64,000 nucleotides of DNA from Hymenobacter daecheongensis DSM 21074 (GTDB taxonomy: Bacteria > Bacteroidota > Bacteroidia > Cytophagales > Hymenobacteraceae). A model generated the notes under the pieces. That model saw only the letters and a program-made list of their open reading frames with translations. It was not told the origin of the DNA and did no database searches. Positions within the stretch are counted from its first letter, which is position 1, and every line of letters begins with the position of its first letter. Positions 47,372-54,409 of this stretch are shown here, piece by piece. Made by a program: the position numbers and the translations under genes. Location of the stretch: contig NZ_FQYN01000002.1 in the NCBI RefSeq assembly GCF_900141805.1, forward strand, positions 558,001 through 622,000. The letters run 5' to 3'.

Positions 47372-47635
47372 CTAGTCGGCCAGACCGTCGTTGTTGCGGT
47401 CTTTGGCGGTGGCGGCATTGTCGTAGAGGTCTTTGCCGGTGGTAGTGCGGGTGGTGTCAGTGGGCAGGCCGCTGGTGTTGGAGCTGGCGCGCTGGCCGGG
47501 GTCGGGGTCTTTGGTCTTGTCGGCTCCGCGCTCCACGTTGGTATCGCCGGAGCCGGTGCCGGTATTGCAGGCGGAGAGGGAAGCGCAGCCCAGCAGCAGG
47601 GCCAGGGCCAGAGGTCGGAACAGAACAGTTTTCAT
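47372..47635 (-). CDS. small hypothetical lipoprotein
   Basis: This 87-residue protein has a lipoprotein signal (LALALLLGCASLSAC, cysteine about residue 23) and a polar mature part rich in T, D, G and S (TDTTRTTTGKDLYDN) that ends with KDRNNDGLAD, a calcium-loop-like DxNxDG stretch. No family was recognised. The terminator at 47303-47338 lies downstream. Confidence 0.65.
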   Translation of the reverse strand: MKTVLFRPLALALLLGCASLSACNTGTGSGDTNVERGADKTKDPDPGQRASSNTSGLPTDTTRTTTGKDLYDNAATAKDRNNDGLAD

Positions 47636-47826
47636 GGTTGAGGGGCTGAAACGGGAAAGAGCGAGCTACTGATGTGTACAGGATACGTACGGCGGCGCGG
47701 CGCGGTGGTTTTTCCGGGTTGGCGCGCCAGCCGCCCAGCTCGGAAAAAATTGCGTTTCCGGGCGGGTTGGGCAGGCAGGTGCTGCCAACGGGCCACGGCC
47801 GGGCTGACGAAAGTCGCGCAACTCAA

Positions 47827-47834
47827 TATATTTG
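47827..47834 (+). promoter_or_regulatory. -7 promoter element upstream of the membrane protein/AraC gene pair
   Basis: TATATTTG is an exact TAnnTTTG match, 18 bases upstream of the ATG at 47853. It overlaps the earlier TTG that would extend the frame, which supports the ATG as start. The rest of the gap 47636-47826 shows nothing recognisable. Confidence 0.55.
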
Positions 47835-47852
47835 TTGCTCAGTTCTTTGCTT

Positions 47853-48212
47853 ATGAAAGTTTCCCGCGTCTATCACTTTGCACATTTGCCCTGGGTGCGC
47901 CGAACCGGCTGGCTGGCCGCCACAAGCTTGGTATTGGCCCTGATGCTGACTGGCTACGTGTTTGGCTTCTCCAATCATTTCTTCGGGCGGCTAAGTGGTG
48001 CTTTTTTCGTAATATTCTGGCTGTTAGCCGTTACGTTTCTGGGCGTGGTGCCCTTTGTGAACTGGGCGGCCGCCAATTGGTTTGGGAAAGCATGGGCTGA
48101 AATGCCGCCGGAACCCGCGCGACGCATTCCCCGTTCTGCCCCTGTCTCTTCTCCTATCCGGAAAGTCGGGCGGCCCGCTGCCCGGCCAGACTCATTCTCG
48201 AAACGCCCGTGA
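47853..48212 (+). CDS. small inner-membrane protein
   Basis: This 119-residue protein has two clear membrane segments (TGWLAATSLVLALMLTGYVF and FFVIFWLLAVTFLGVVPFV) and a basic, Pro/Arg-rich C-terminal tail of about 45 residues predicted to be cytoplasmic. No family was recognised. Its stop codon overlaps the GTG of the next gene, an AraC-type regulator, so the two are probably made together. Confidence 0.6.
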   Translation: MKVSRVYHFAHLPWVRRTGWLAATSLVLALMLTGYVFGFSNHFFGRLSGAFFVIFWLLAVTFLGVVPFVNWAAANWFGKAWAEMPPEPARRIPRSAPVSSPIRKVGRPAARPDSFSKRP

Positions 48213-48781
48213 AAACTACGCTCCTGCACATCAAAAACATGGTTTGCCCTCGCTGCATCGAAGCCGTGCGCGGTCTTCTTGAGCAAGCCGGGTATCGGCC
48301 CACGGAAGTTACCCTGGGCCAAGCCCAACTCGACCAGACTACCCCCATCGACCCTGCCAGCGTGGCCCCGCTGCTACAGGAAGCCGGTTTCGATGTGCTG
48401 CTGGGCCGCGCCGAGCAGCTGACCGAACAGATAAAAGGTGCGCTGGGCGAATATCTGGAGCACCTGCGCACCGCCCGCATGCCGCTCACCACGTCCGCCT
48501 TCCTCACCGACCGGTTTGCCGCCACCTACTCGCACCTGAGCAAAGTATTTTCGCGCACCGCCAACCTCACCATCGAGAAATACCTGATTCGACTGAAAAT
48601 AGAGCGGGTGAAGGAAATGCTGAGCTACGGCGAAATGACGCTGGGCGAAATTGCCGACCAGATGCGCTACAGCAGCGGTCAGCACCTGAGCAACCAGTTC
48701 CGCCAGGTCACGGGACGCTCCGTCAGCGAGTTCCGCCGCGACCTGATGCCCAAGCGCCTTTCGCTGGACGAGTTGGCGTAG
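48209..48781 (+). CDS. AraC-family regulator with heavy-metal-associated-like N-terminal domain
   Basis: The 190-residue protein starts from GTG (48209, GTGA overlap with the previous gene). Residues 1 to about 70 resemble a heavy-metal-associated ferredoxin-like domain with the metal-binding-type motif MVCPRC (CxxC). Residues about 100-185 form an AraC-type double helix-turn-helix (HLSKVFSRTANLTIEKYLIRLKIERVKEML in parts; LGEIADQMRYSSGQHLSNQFRQVTGRSVSEFR in parts). The layout suggests a thiol- or metal-responsive transcription regulator. Known members in Bacteroidota often lie near metal transport genes; none is visible here. Confidence 0.8.
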   Translation: MKTTLLHIKNMVCPRCIEAVRGLLEQAGYRPTEVTLGQAQLDQTTPIDPASVAPLLQEAGFDVLLGRAEQLTEQIKGALGEYLEHLRTARMPLTTSAFLTDRFAATYSHLSKVFSRTANLTIEKYLIRLKIERVKEMLSYGEMTLGEIADQMRYSSGQHLSNQFRQVTGRSVSEFRRDLMPKRLSLDELA

Positions 48782-48806
48782 ATCGTAGGCCTACTGGCAC
48801 ACATCC

Positions 48807-48874
48807 GGACAAAGAATACTGCCGGGCATTGAAGGAATAATTTCTCTTTAATGCTCGGCAGTTTCTTTCTGTCC
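48807..48874 (+). terminator. terminator after the AraC gene
   Basis: The arms ACTGCCGGGCATT (48818-48830) and AATGCTCGGCAGT (48850-48862) pair with one mismatch, extended by outer pairing of GGACAAAGAA with TTTCTTTCTGTCC. A T-rich run (CTTATTTTG) follows. Confidence 0.7.
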
Positions 48875-48967
48875 TTATTTTGAGCATTCTGCATTGTCAT
48901 AAGGCCGAGCCCCGCGCGAGGAGAATATGGGAACGGAAGCGCCACCGCGTCTCGTTGTGGCTTGCCG

Positions 48968-48975
48968 TATCTTTG
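48968..48975 (+). promoter_or_regulatory. -7 promoter element of the radical SAM gene
   Basis: TATCTTTG is an exact TAnnTTTG match. It lies 25 bases upstream of the GTG chosen as start of the radical SAM gene and inside the longer open frame from 48880, which argues against the upstream start. Confidence 0.65.
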
Positions 48976-48999
48976 CGGCTCGCCCGTTGCTCCGCTGCT

Positions 49000-51261
49000 G
49001 TGTCCGCTTCCCCCCGTATTCTGCTTCTTACCCCGCCGCTCACCCAGCTGAACACGCCCTACCCGGCTACGGCCTACCTGAAGGGCTTTTTGGGCAGCCG
49101 CGGCTACGCCTGCACCCAGGCCGATTTGGGCCTGGAGCTGGTATTGAAGCTGTTTTCGGAAGAAGGGCTGGCTAGGGTTTTCGCCGAAATCGAAGCCGGG
49201 GGTTTCGAGCTTTCCGACAACGCCCGCCGCATGGTGCGCCTGCAGCGCAGCTACCTGAGCACCATCGGGCCCGTCATTCGCTTTCTGCAGAACAAGGACA
49301 ATACGTTGGCCCCACGCATCTGCCACAGCCGCTTTCTGCCCGAAGCCGGCCGCTTCGACAACGTGGCCGACCTGGAATCGGCCTTTGGCACGATGGGCCT
49401 CACCGACCAGGCCCGCCACCTGGCCACGCTCTACCTCGAAGACTTGGCCGACCTGATCAAGGAAACCGTGGGGCCGCAGTTTGGCTTCTCGCGCTACGCC
49501 GAAAAGCTGGCCATGTCGGCCACGAGCTTTGATGCCCTGCACGAAGCCCTGCACACCCCGCCCAACCTCGTAGACCGGATGCTGCTGGAGCTGGCCGACG
49601 CGCTGGTAGCCCGCGTGCAGCCGGATGTGGTGGGCTTCACGGTGCCGTTTCCGGGCAATCTGTACGGGGCGCTCCGGCTGGCCGGGCGCATCAAACAGCT
49701 GCGGCCGACGGTGAAAATTCTGATGGGCGGCGGCTACCCCAACACTGAGCTGCGCCAGATCCGGGAGCCGCGCTTCTTCGATTATGTCGATTATCTGACC
49801 CTGGACGATGGCGAAGGGCCGTGGCTGCGGATATTGGATTTAGTTGTTGGTTGTCAGTTGTCAGTTGTTAGTGAAGTGCCTGATTCTTCAGGCGAGAAAC
49901 CAACAACCAACAACCAACAACTAACAACTAACCTCCAACGCACCTTCCTGCGCAATGCGGTCGGTGAGGTCGAGTACATCAACCACCCCTACCCTGATAT
50001 TCCGCACCCCGAGGTGGGCACGCCCGACTATTCCGATTTGCCGCTCACGGAATATCTGTCGGTGATTGAGGTGCTGAACCCGATGCACCGGCTCTGGAGC
50101 GACGGGCGCTGGAACAAGCTCACCATTGCCCACGGCTGCTATTGGAAGCGCTGCTCCTTCTGCGACGTGACCCTGGACTACATCGGCCGCTACGAAACCG
50201 CGCCCGCCACCCTGCTCGTGGACCGCATCGAGCAGATTGTGCGGCAAACCGGCCAGACTGGCTTTCACTTCGTGGATGAGGCCGCTCCGCCCCTGGCCCT
50301 GCGCGACCTGGCCGTAGAGCTGCTACGCCGGCAGGTCAGCATTACGTGGTGGGGCAACATCCGCTTCGAGAAAACCTTCACCCCCGACCTGTGCCGCCTG
50401 CTGGCCGCCAGCGGCTGTATTGCCGTGAGCGGTGGCCTGGAAGTGGCTTCCGACCGCCTGCTGGCCCTCATGGAAAAGGGCGTTACCATTGCCCAGGTGG
50501 CCCGCGTCACGGATGGCTTCACCCAGGCCGGCATCATGGTGCACGCCTACCTGATGTATGGCTTCCCCACCGAAACCGCCCAGGAAACCGTGGACTCTTT
50601 GGAAGTAGTGCGCCAGCTGTTCCAAGCGGGCATCGTGCAGAGCGGCTACTGGCACCGCTTCTCCATGACGGCGCACTCGCCCGTAGGCAAAAACCCCGCG
50701 AAGTACCAAGTGGCTGCCATCGGCCCCGAGCCCGGCGACTTCGCCTGGAACGACCTCTGGCACGACGACCCCACCGGCACCGACCACGAGCAGTTCGGCC
50801 CCGGTCTGGCCAAAGCCCTCTACAACTACATGCACGGTGTGGCCCTGCACGAGCCCCTCCAGTTCTGGTTCGATGGCCTGCGCATTCCGCGCCCCACCGT
50901 GCCGCGCCAGCTCATCCAGAAAGCCCTTCAGGAAGCGCCAAAGCCGGATTTTGCGAAGCAGAACCTTCGCCTGTTCTGGCTGGGCAACGCCCCCGAGCTG
51001 CCGCCTCTCGACCCGCGCCCCGGTGCCCGCGCCACGCTCACCTTCTACGAGCAGGCCGAAGATTTCGAGCTAAAAACTACCCCCGCGCTAGGCCAGTGGC
51101 TGCACGATCTGCTTACCAGGCTAAGCACCGACTACAGCACCAAAGTGCTGCTGAAAGATGCCGCCGCTACTTTCCCGCCGGATGCCGGCACGTCGTCCGA
51201 GGCGTTTCTGCAGTCGCCTGCCTGGCTTTTGCTCCGCGAAAAGGGGTTGCTATTGTTTTAA
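49000..51261 (+). CDS. B12-binding-domain radical SAM protein
   Basis: The 753-residue protein starts MSASPRILLLTPPLTQLNTPYPATAYLKG (in parts) from a GTG at 49000. Residues about 190-280 look like a cobalamin-binding-type domain (VQPDVVGFTVPFPGNLYGAL; ILMGGGYPNTEL). The radical SAM core follows with the cluster motif CYWKRCSFC (C380, C385, C388; CX4CX2C spacing) and later VSGGLEVASDRLLALMEKG and AYLMYGFPTET. Such enzymes perform methylations or rearrangements; the substrate is unknown. Between the two domains, residues 281-311 are encoded by a palindromic repeat (49840-49932) that looks inserted. Confidence 0.85.
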   Translation: MSASPRILLLTPPLTQLNTPYPATAYLKGFLGSRGYACTQADLGLELVLKLFSEEGLARVFAEIEAGGFELSDNARRMVRLQRSYLSTIGPVIRFLQNKDNTLAPRICHSRFLPEAGRFDNVADLESAFGTMGLTDQARHLATLYLEDLADLIKETVGPQFGFSRYAEKLAMSATSFDALHEALHTPPNLVDRMLLELADALVARVQPDVVGFTVPFPGNLYGALRLAGRIKQLRPTVKILMGGGYPNTELRQIREPRFFDYVDYLTLDDGEGPWLRILDLVVGCQLSVVSEVPDSSGEKPTTNNQQLTTNLQRTFLRNAVGEVEYINHPYPDIPHPEVGTPDYSDLPLTEYLSVIEVLNPMHRLWSDGRWNKLTIAHGCYWKRCSFCDVTLDYIGRYETAPATLLVDRIEQIVRQTGQTGFHFVDEAAPPLALRDLAVELLRRQVSITWWGNIRFEKTFTPDLCRLLAASGCIAVSGGLEVASDRLLALMEKGVTIAQVARVTDGFTQAGIMVHAYLMYGFPTETAQETVDSLEVVRQLFQAGIVQSGYWHRFSMTAHSPVGKNPAKYQVAAIGPEPGDFAWNDLWHDDPTGTDHEQFGPGLAKALYNYMHGVALHEPLQFWFDGLRIPRPTVPRQLIQKALQEAPKPDFAKQNLRLFWLGNAPELPPLDPRPGARATLTFYEQAEDFELKTTPALGQWLHDLLTRLSTDYSTKVLLKDAAATFPPDAGTSSEAFLQSPAWLLLREKGLLLF
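49840..49932 (+). repeat. palindromic element with 7-nt phased arms, inserted in frame in the radical SAM gene
   Basis: A left arm from 49840 with GTTGTYR-type 7-nt units (TAGTTGTTGGTTG, then TCAGTTG repeated) pairs imperfectly (about 27 of 34 positions) with a right arm ending at 49932 made of CCAACAA and CTAACAA units. Inside is a perfect GCCTGA/TCAGGC hairpin (49878-49893). The element is 93 bases, a multiple of three, and reads through without a stop. It codes for a polar, Asn/Gln/Thr-rich stretch (PTTNNQQLTTN). Confidence 0.85.
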
Positions 51262-51330
51262 GGCACCTTCACTTTTAGCGTCCTGTAGTGGCGCTGAACA
51301 GCAGCATAGCGCCAAACGGAAGCAGCATCC

Positions 51331-51490
51331 AAGCCCCGGCGGGGCGGCATCTTGGTAGAAAACCGACGTACCCAAACGATTAAAGCCCCAGCGGGGCGGC
51401 ACCTTTGTTCAACGATTGGTGCCGCCTCGCTGGGGCTTCTGTTATGTGTGCGCCTATACTTTCTACCGATATGCTACCCTGCTGGGGCTG
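51331..51490. repeat. cluster of AGCCCC-GCGGGGCGGCA repeats between the radical SAM and hydrolase genes
   Basis: There are four related units: AAGCCCCGGCGGGGCGGCAT (51331-51350), AAGCCCCAGCGGGGCGGCAC (51383-51402), its inverse at 51419-51438, and a partial inverse at 51477-51490. The second and third pair as a 20-base hairpin with one mismatch and could end both convergent transcripts. The first and last carry matching GGTAGAAA/TTTCTACC flanks. This resembles a dispersed repeat I have seen widely in Bacteroidota sequences; not checked. Confidence 0.75.
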
Positions 51491-51492
51491 TT

Positions 51493-52881
51493 TTATTTCG
51501 CTGCCTGCTTCATCCAGGTCATCATATCGTCGATGTAGCCGGGGGCGGGGCGGGGCCAGTCCCATTTGCCGTCGGTATCGGGGCGTACGCCGGCGGGGAG
51601 CATGATTTCGTGATTGGCATTGGCGTATACGCGCACTACTGAGCCGCGGCGGTAGCCCACCACGCCGCGCAGGCGGCGGGCACTTTCGCGGGCATCCTGC
51701 TGGTCGTCGGCTGCGCCGTAGAGCAGCAGGGCCGGCACGCGCACCTGCTGCCAGGCGGCGCGCGGGTCCAGCAGCAGGTCGCGCCAGCGCGGCTGGGTTT
51801 GCAGCTCAGTGGTGGTCGGAATACGGCGGGGCAGCGTGGTGAAAGCGGCCCAGGGTTGCTGCCAGAGGGTTTGCAGCGTCTGGTGCAGCTGCGTGGTGTC
51901 GCCTTGGCCATTGCGGCGCACGTAGCGCTCCAGCTGCTCAAAAGCCTGCGTGGCCTGCCGCACCTCGGCCGGCGCGGCTCCACGTTGGCGCAAAGCAGCC
52001 ATAGCCTGAAAGCGAGTGGCCGTAGCCAGCGGCACGCCCGGCCCCGATACGGCCACCACAAAGGCCACCTTTTTGCCCGGCCCGCCGGCCGCCAGCGCCG
52101 CCACGTGCCCGCCCTGCCCAATGCCCCACAAGCCTATGTGCACCGAATCGACGGCCGCGTTGCGCTTCAGGGCCTGCACGGCGGCCAGGGCATCTTCGGC
52201 CAGCTCCGGAGGGCTGGGAATGGCGGGCGGGCGGGCGGCATCGCGGCGGTCGTAGAGGAGGGCGGCGAAGCCATGCCGGGCCAGTAGGTCGGCGTAGGCG
52301 CGGAGGGCCCGCTGGTGCGGGGAGGCGCTGCTATGCAATAGCACCACGGCCGGGTGGCGGCGCAGTGTATCGGCGGTGGGGATGAGCAGGGTGCCGGCCA
52401 GCGTGAGCGGGCCGCTACGGAAGCGGACCGGCGTTTCGCGGTAGGGGCGCGGATCGGGCTTGCCGCGGCGCACCAGCAGCAAGTCGGCCTTCACGCTGTC
52501 GGTGGTGAGCAGGCCGCGCAGGAAGTCGCCTTCCCGGATAGCCTCCACGACCAGGTTACCCGCTTTTGCCCCCGGCTGGCGCTCAAAGCGCAGCTGCGGC
52601 GACTTGAACGTGAGGTTTTCGGCCGGAAAGCCCAGCCCCTGCAAATCGGGAAAGCGCAGGTCGGCCTGGAGCTGGCCGGGTCGGGTTTCGCGCAGGTCGA
52701 GGGTCGTGCGCAGGTCGGCCCCCTGATACGTGACGCGGCCCTCAAAATGGCCCGTGGGCGGCGGCAGGGCCTTCGGGCCGCTATCCGGGGAGCAGGCGGC
52801 GAGCAGGGCCGCGCCCAGCAGCCCGGCCGCCACGGTGTGGCCCGCTTTACCCAAAGAGAAGACCGACCTGCCGTTGCTCAC
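51493..52881 (-). CDS. alpha/beta hydrolase lipoprotein
   Basis: The 462-residue protein begins at a GTG (52881) with a lipoprotein signal (TVAAGLLGAALLAAC). Residues about 30-150 form a beta-rich N-terminal domain (FEGRVTYQGADLRTTLDL). The hydrolase domain has PAVVLLHSSASPHQRAL, the nucleophile elbow GLWGIGQGG (where the family has GxSxG, here G-I-G-Q-G) and a late histidine in NANHEIMLP. The serine is replaced by glycine at the elbow as read here, so activity is uncertain. Dienelactone-hydrolase-like enzymes are the nearest match. Its 5' end lies against an 8-nt phased repeat. Confidence 0.75.
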   Translation of the reverse strand: MSNGRSVFSLGKAGHTVAAGLLGAALLAACSPDSGPKALPPPTGHFEGRVTYQGADLRTTLDLRETRPGQLQADLRFPDLQGLGFPAENLTFKSPQLRFERQPGAKAGNLVVEAIREGDFLRGLLTTDSVKADLLLVRRGKPDPRPYRETPVRFRSGPLTLAGTLLIPTADTLRRHPAVVLLHSSASPHQRALRAYADLLARHGFAALLYDRRDAARPPAIPSPPELAEDALAAVQALKRNAAVDSVHIGLWGIGQGGHVAALAAGGPGKKVAFVVAVSGPGVPLATATRFQAMAALRQRGAAPAEVRQATQAFEQLERYVRRNGQGDTTQLHQTLQTLWQQPWAAFTTLPRRIPTTTELQTQPRWRDLLLDPRAAWQQVRVPALLLYGAADDQQDARESARRLRGVVGYRRGSVVRVYANANHEIMLPAGVRPDTDGKWDWPRPAPGYIDDMMTWMKQAAK

Positions 52882-52882
52882 G

Positions 52883-53072
52883 AAGTTGCGGAGTTATGAA
52901 GTTGTGGAGGGTGAAATTGTGAAGTTGTGGAAAAGGCTCTGTCATCCTGAACTTGCGAAGGACCTTATGTCAGTTGAACGAGTCGTTGTTACGTCTGCCG
53001 TTCTCATTCCATAAGGTCCTTAGCAAGCATACGCCAGATGAAGGATGACAGAGCCTTTTTCACAACTTCACC
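52883..53072. repeat. long inverted repeat with 8-nt phased arm between hydrolase and GNAT genes
   Basis: The outer arms 52910-52948 and 53042-53072 match except that the left arm has one extra 8-base unit (GTGAAGTT type). The inner arms 52952-52969 and 53010-53027 pair with one mismatch. The 8-nt phasing (GAAGTTGC, GGAGTTAT, GAAGTTGT) continues leftward to 52883, two bases from the hydrolase GTG. The right arm ends one base before the GNAT stop codon. Confidence 0.85.
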
Positions 53073-53073
53073 T

Positions 53074-53610
53074 TTAAAGACCTTTGCGCAAAATCAAATC
53101 AGTTTGAATATCCTGCCCGAGGCGGAACTCGTGGGTGCCGATTTGCTTGAAGCCGAAGCGCTGATAGAAGGCCAGGGCCCGCGGGTTGTGTTCCCACACA
53201 CCCAGCACCACGGTGCGGCAGCCGTGGGCGCGGGCCTGGTCAAGGGCCTTGCGCATCAACGACGCGCCCAGGCCGGTGCCAATCCAGTCTTCGCGCACGT
53301 AGAGCCGCTCTATTTCCAGGCGGCCGGCGGTGGGCTGGCCGGGCTCCAACCCCAGCGCCGAGCCGAGGCGCAGCTTGGCGTAGCCCACCACTTCCTGCAC
53401 CATCTGGGCCAATAGAAATATGCTTTCAGGGTCTTCCAGCTCGGCCAGCTGCTTCTCAGGGCTGAAGGTTGAGGCCAGGAAAGCGGCCATGTCCTCGGGC
53501 GTGTTGACGGCGGCGAAGGTATCGTGAAACGTCTGGCGGCCCAGCACGGCGAGCTGCGCGGCTACGGACGCGGTGCGTTTGGCCAGGGTGATGCGAAGCG
53601 GAGAAGTCAT
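53074..53610 (-). CDS. GNAT family N-acetyltransferase
   Basis: The 178-residue protein has the GNAT fold: a core strand with VGYAKLRLG and LEIERLYVREDWIGTGLGASLMRKAL in parts, where the GTGLG loop binds acetyl-CoA, and the C-terminal VLGVWEHNPRALAFYQRFGFKQIG. This acetylates an unknown small molecule or protein terminus. It resembles PaiA-like spermidine acetyltransferases in general form only. It is followed at its 5' side by two small membrane protein genes on the same strand. Confidence 0.88.
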   Translation of the reverse strand: MTSPLRITLAKRTASVAAQLAVLGRQTFHDTFAAVNTPEDMAAFLASTFSPEKQLAELEDPESIFLLAQMVQEVVGYAKLRLGSALGLEPGQPTAGRLEIERLYVREDWIGTGLGASLMRKALDQARAHGCRTVVLGVWEHNPRALAFYQRFGFKQIGTHEFRLGQDIQTDLILRKGL

Positions 53611-53628
53611 GAAGGCGAGAGAGTTAAG

Positions 53629-53865
53629 CTACCTGTCCTGGTCGGTGCGCATGCGCCACCCCATGCGTACCATGATACCGGCGGCGGCCAACATAGCCAG
53701 TCCCAGCACCAGCTGCTGGCCGCCGAGGCCGGTCTGGCCCGTCTGCTGCCAGCGGTAGTACGCCACCACCACCTGCAGCGCCAGGCCCAGCAGCAGCAGC
53801 ACGCCGGCCGTCAGGAACAGCCAGCCGACTATCTTCTGGGAAACGGGATGGAGCTTGCGCGGCAT
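53629..53865 (-). CDS. small membrane protein, two transmembrane segments
   Basis: This 78-residue protein has two hydrophobic segments (IVGWLFLTAGVLLLLGLALQ and QQLVLGLAMLAAAGIMV) and a basic C-terminus (RMGWRMRTDQDR). It resembles the next protein upstream (53895-54125) in size, topology and the end motif R-x-GWR-x-R, so the two may be paralogues. No function can be assigned. It is 18 bases from the GNAT gene. Confidence 0.6.
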   Translation of the reverse strand: MPRKLHPVSQKIVGWLFLTAGVLLLLGLALQVVVAYYRWQQTGQTGLGGQQLVLGLAMLAAAGIMVRMGWRMRTDQDR

Positions 53866-53894
53866 ACGGACACGGCGGGGCCAACGGGTGGCGG

Positions 53895-54125
53895 TTAGTC
53901 GATAACGTCGTTGCGGCTGTTGCGGCGCAGCCGCCAGCCCGTGCGCATCATAAACAGCGCCACCACAATGCCAATCAGGCTGATGACCAGCCGGGTATTG
54001 TCCAGGCTATTGGCCGCCCAGTCGGTGTAGAACTGCGGGAAGCGCATGGCCTGCACAATGAGGAGCAGAGCGCCCGCCAGCAGGTATATCATGCTCCGGG
54101 TGCGGTCGGGGTGGGGAGTGGCCAT
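53895..54125 (-). CDS. small membrane protein, two transmembrane segments (likely paralogue of its neighbour)
   Basis: This 76-residue protein has two hydrophobic segments (MIYLLAGALLLIVQAM and LVISLIGIVVALFMM) and a basic C-terminus with RTGWRLRRNSRND. It is the first of three minus-strand genes (two small membrane proteins and GNAT). A TAAGTTTG element lies 20 bases upstream at 54145-54152. Confidence 0.6.
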   Translation of the reverse strand: MATPHPDRTRSMIYLLAGALLLIVQAMRFPQFYTDWAANSLDNTRLVISLIGIVVALFMMRTGWRLRRNSRNDVID

Positions 54126-54144
54126 AGAAACGGGGGTTGAAAGG

Positions 54145-54152
54145 CAAACTTA
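54145..54152 (-). promoter_or_regulatory. -7 promoter element of the small membrane protein/GNAT operon
   Basis: The minus strand reads TAAGTTTG, an exact TAnnTTTG match, 20 bases upstream of the ATG at 54125. No -33 TTG was seen. Confidence 0.5.
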
Positions 54153-54206
54153 GTAGGAAATTCGCACTGGCTGCCGTTGCCCGGTAGCCCAGCCGGCCGG
54201 GCGGGG

Positions 54207-54236
54207 TTGCAAATTGGTTTTACGTGCGTACTTTTG
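54207..54236 (+). promoter_or_regulatory. promoter of tRNA-Gly(CCC)
   Basis: A TTG (54207-54209) is 19 bases from TACTTTTG (54229-54236), an exact match in sequence and spacing, 20 bases upstream of the tRNA. Confidence 0.75.
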
Positions 54237-54255
54237 GCCTACCAAAGTTTTTCAG

Positions 54256-54327
54256 CGAGAGTAGCTCAGTTGGTAGAGCATCAGCTTCCCAAGCTGAGGG
54301 TCGCGAGTTCGAACCTCGTTTCTCGCT
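54256..54327 (+). tRNA. tRNA-Gly (anticodon CCC)
   Basis: The acceptor stem GCGAGAG pairs with TTCTCGC (one G-T). The D arm is AGCTCAGTTGGTAGAGC, the anticodon loop TTCCCAA gives CCC, and the T arm is GCGAGTTCGAACCTCGT. CCA is not encoded. It has its own promoter and terminator. Confidence 0.95.
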
Positions 54328-54337
54328 CAGTTAGAGT

Positions 54338-54371
54338 CAGCCACCTAAACGCAAGTTTGGGTGGCTGTTTT
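54338..54371 (+). terminator. intrinsic terminator after tRNA-Gly(CCC)
   Basis: The arms CAGCCACCTAAAC and GTTTGGGTGGCTG pair with one mismatch around a GCAA tetraloop, followed by TTTTATTTT. Confidence 0.85.
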
Positions 54372-54409
54372 ATTTTCGCCGCGGCGGCTATTGCAGACCC
54401 AGGCCTGCC

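Noticed and set aside
49840..49932. CRISPR-like array
   Set aside because: The units are 7 nt, contiguous and arranged as inverted arms; there are no spacers and no cas genes in the window.
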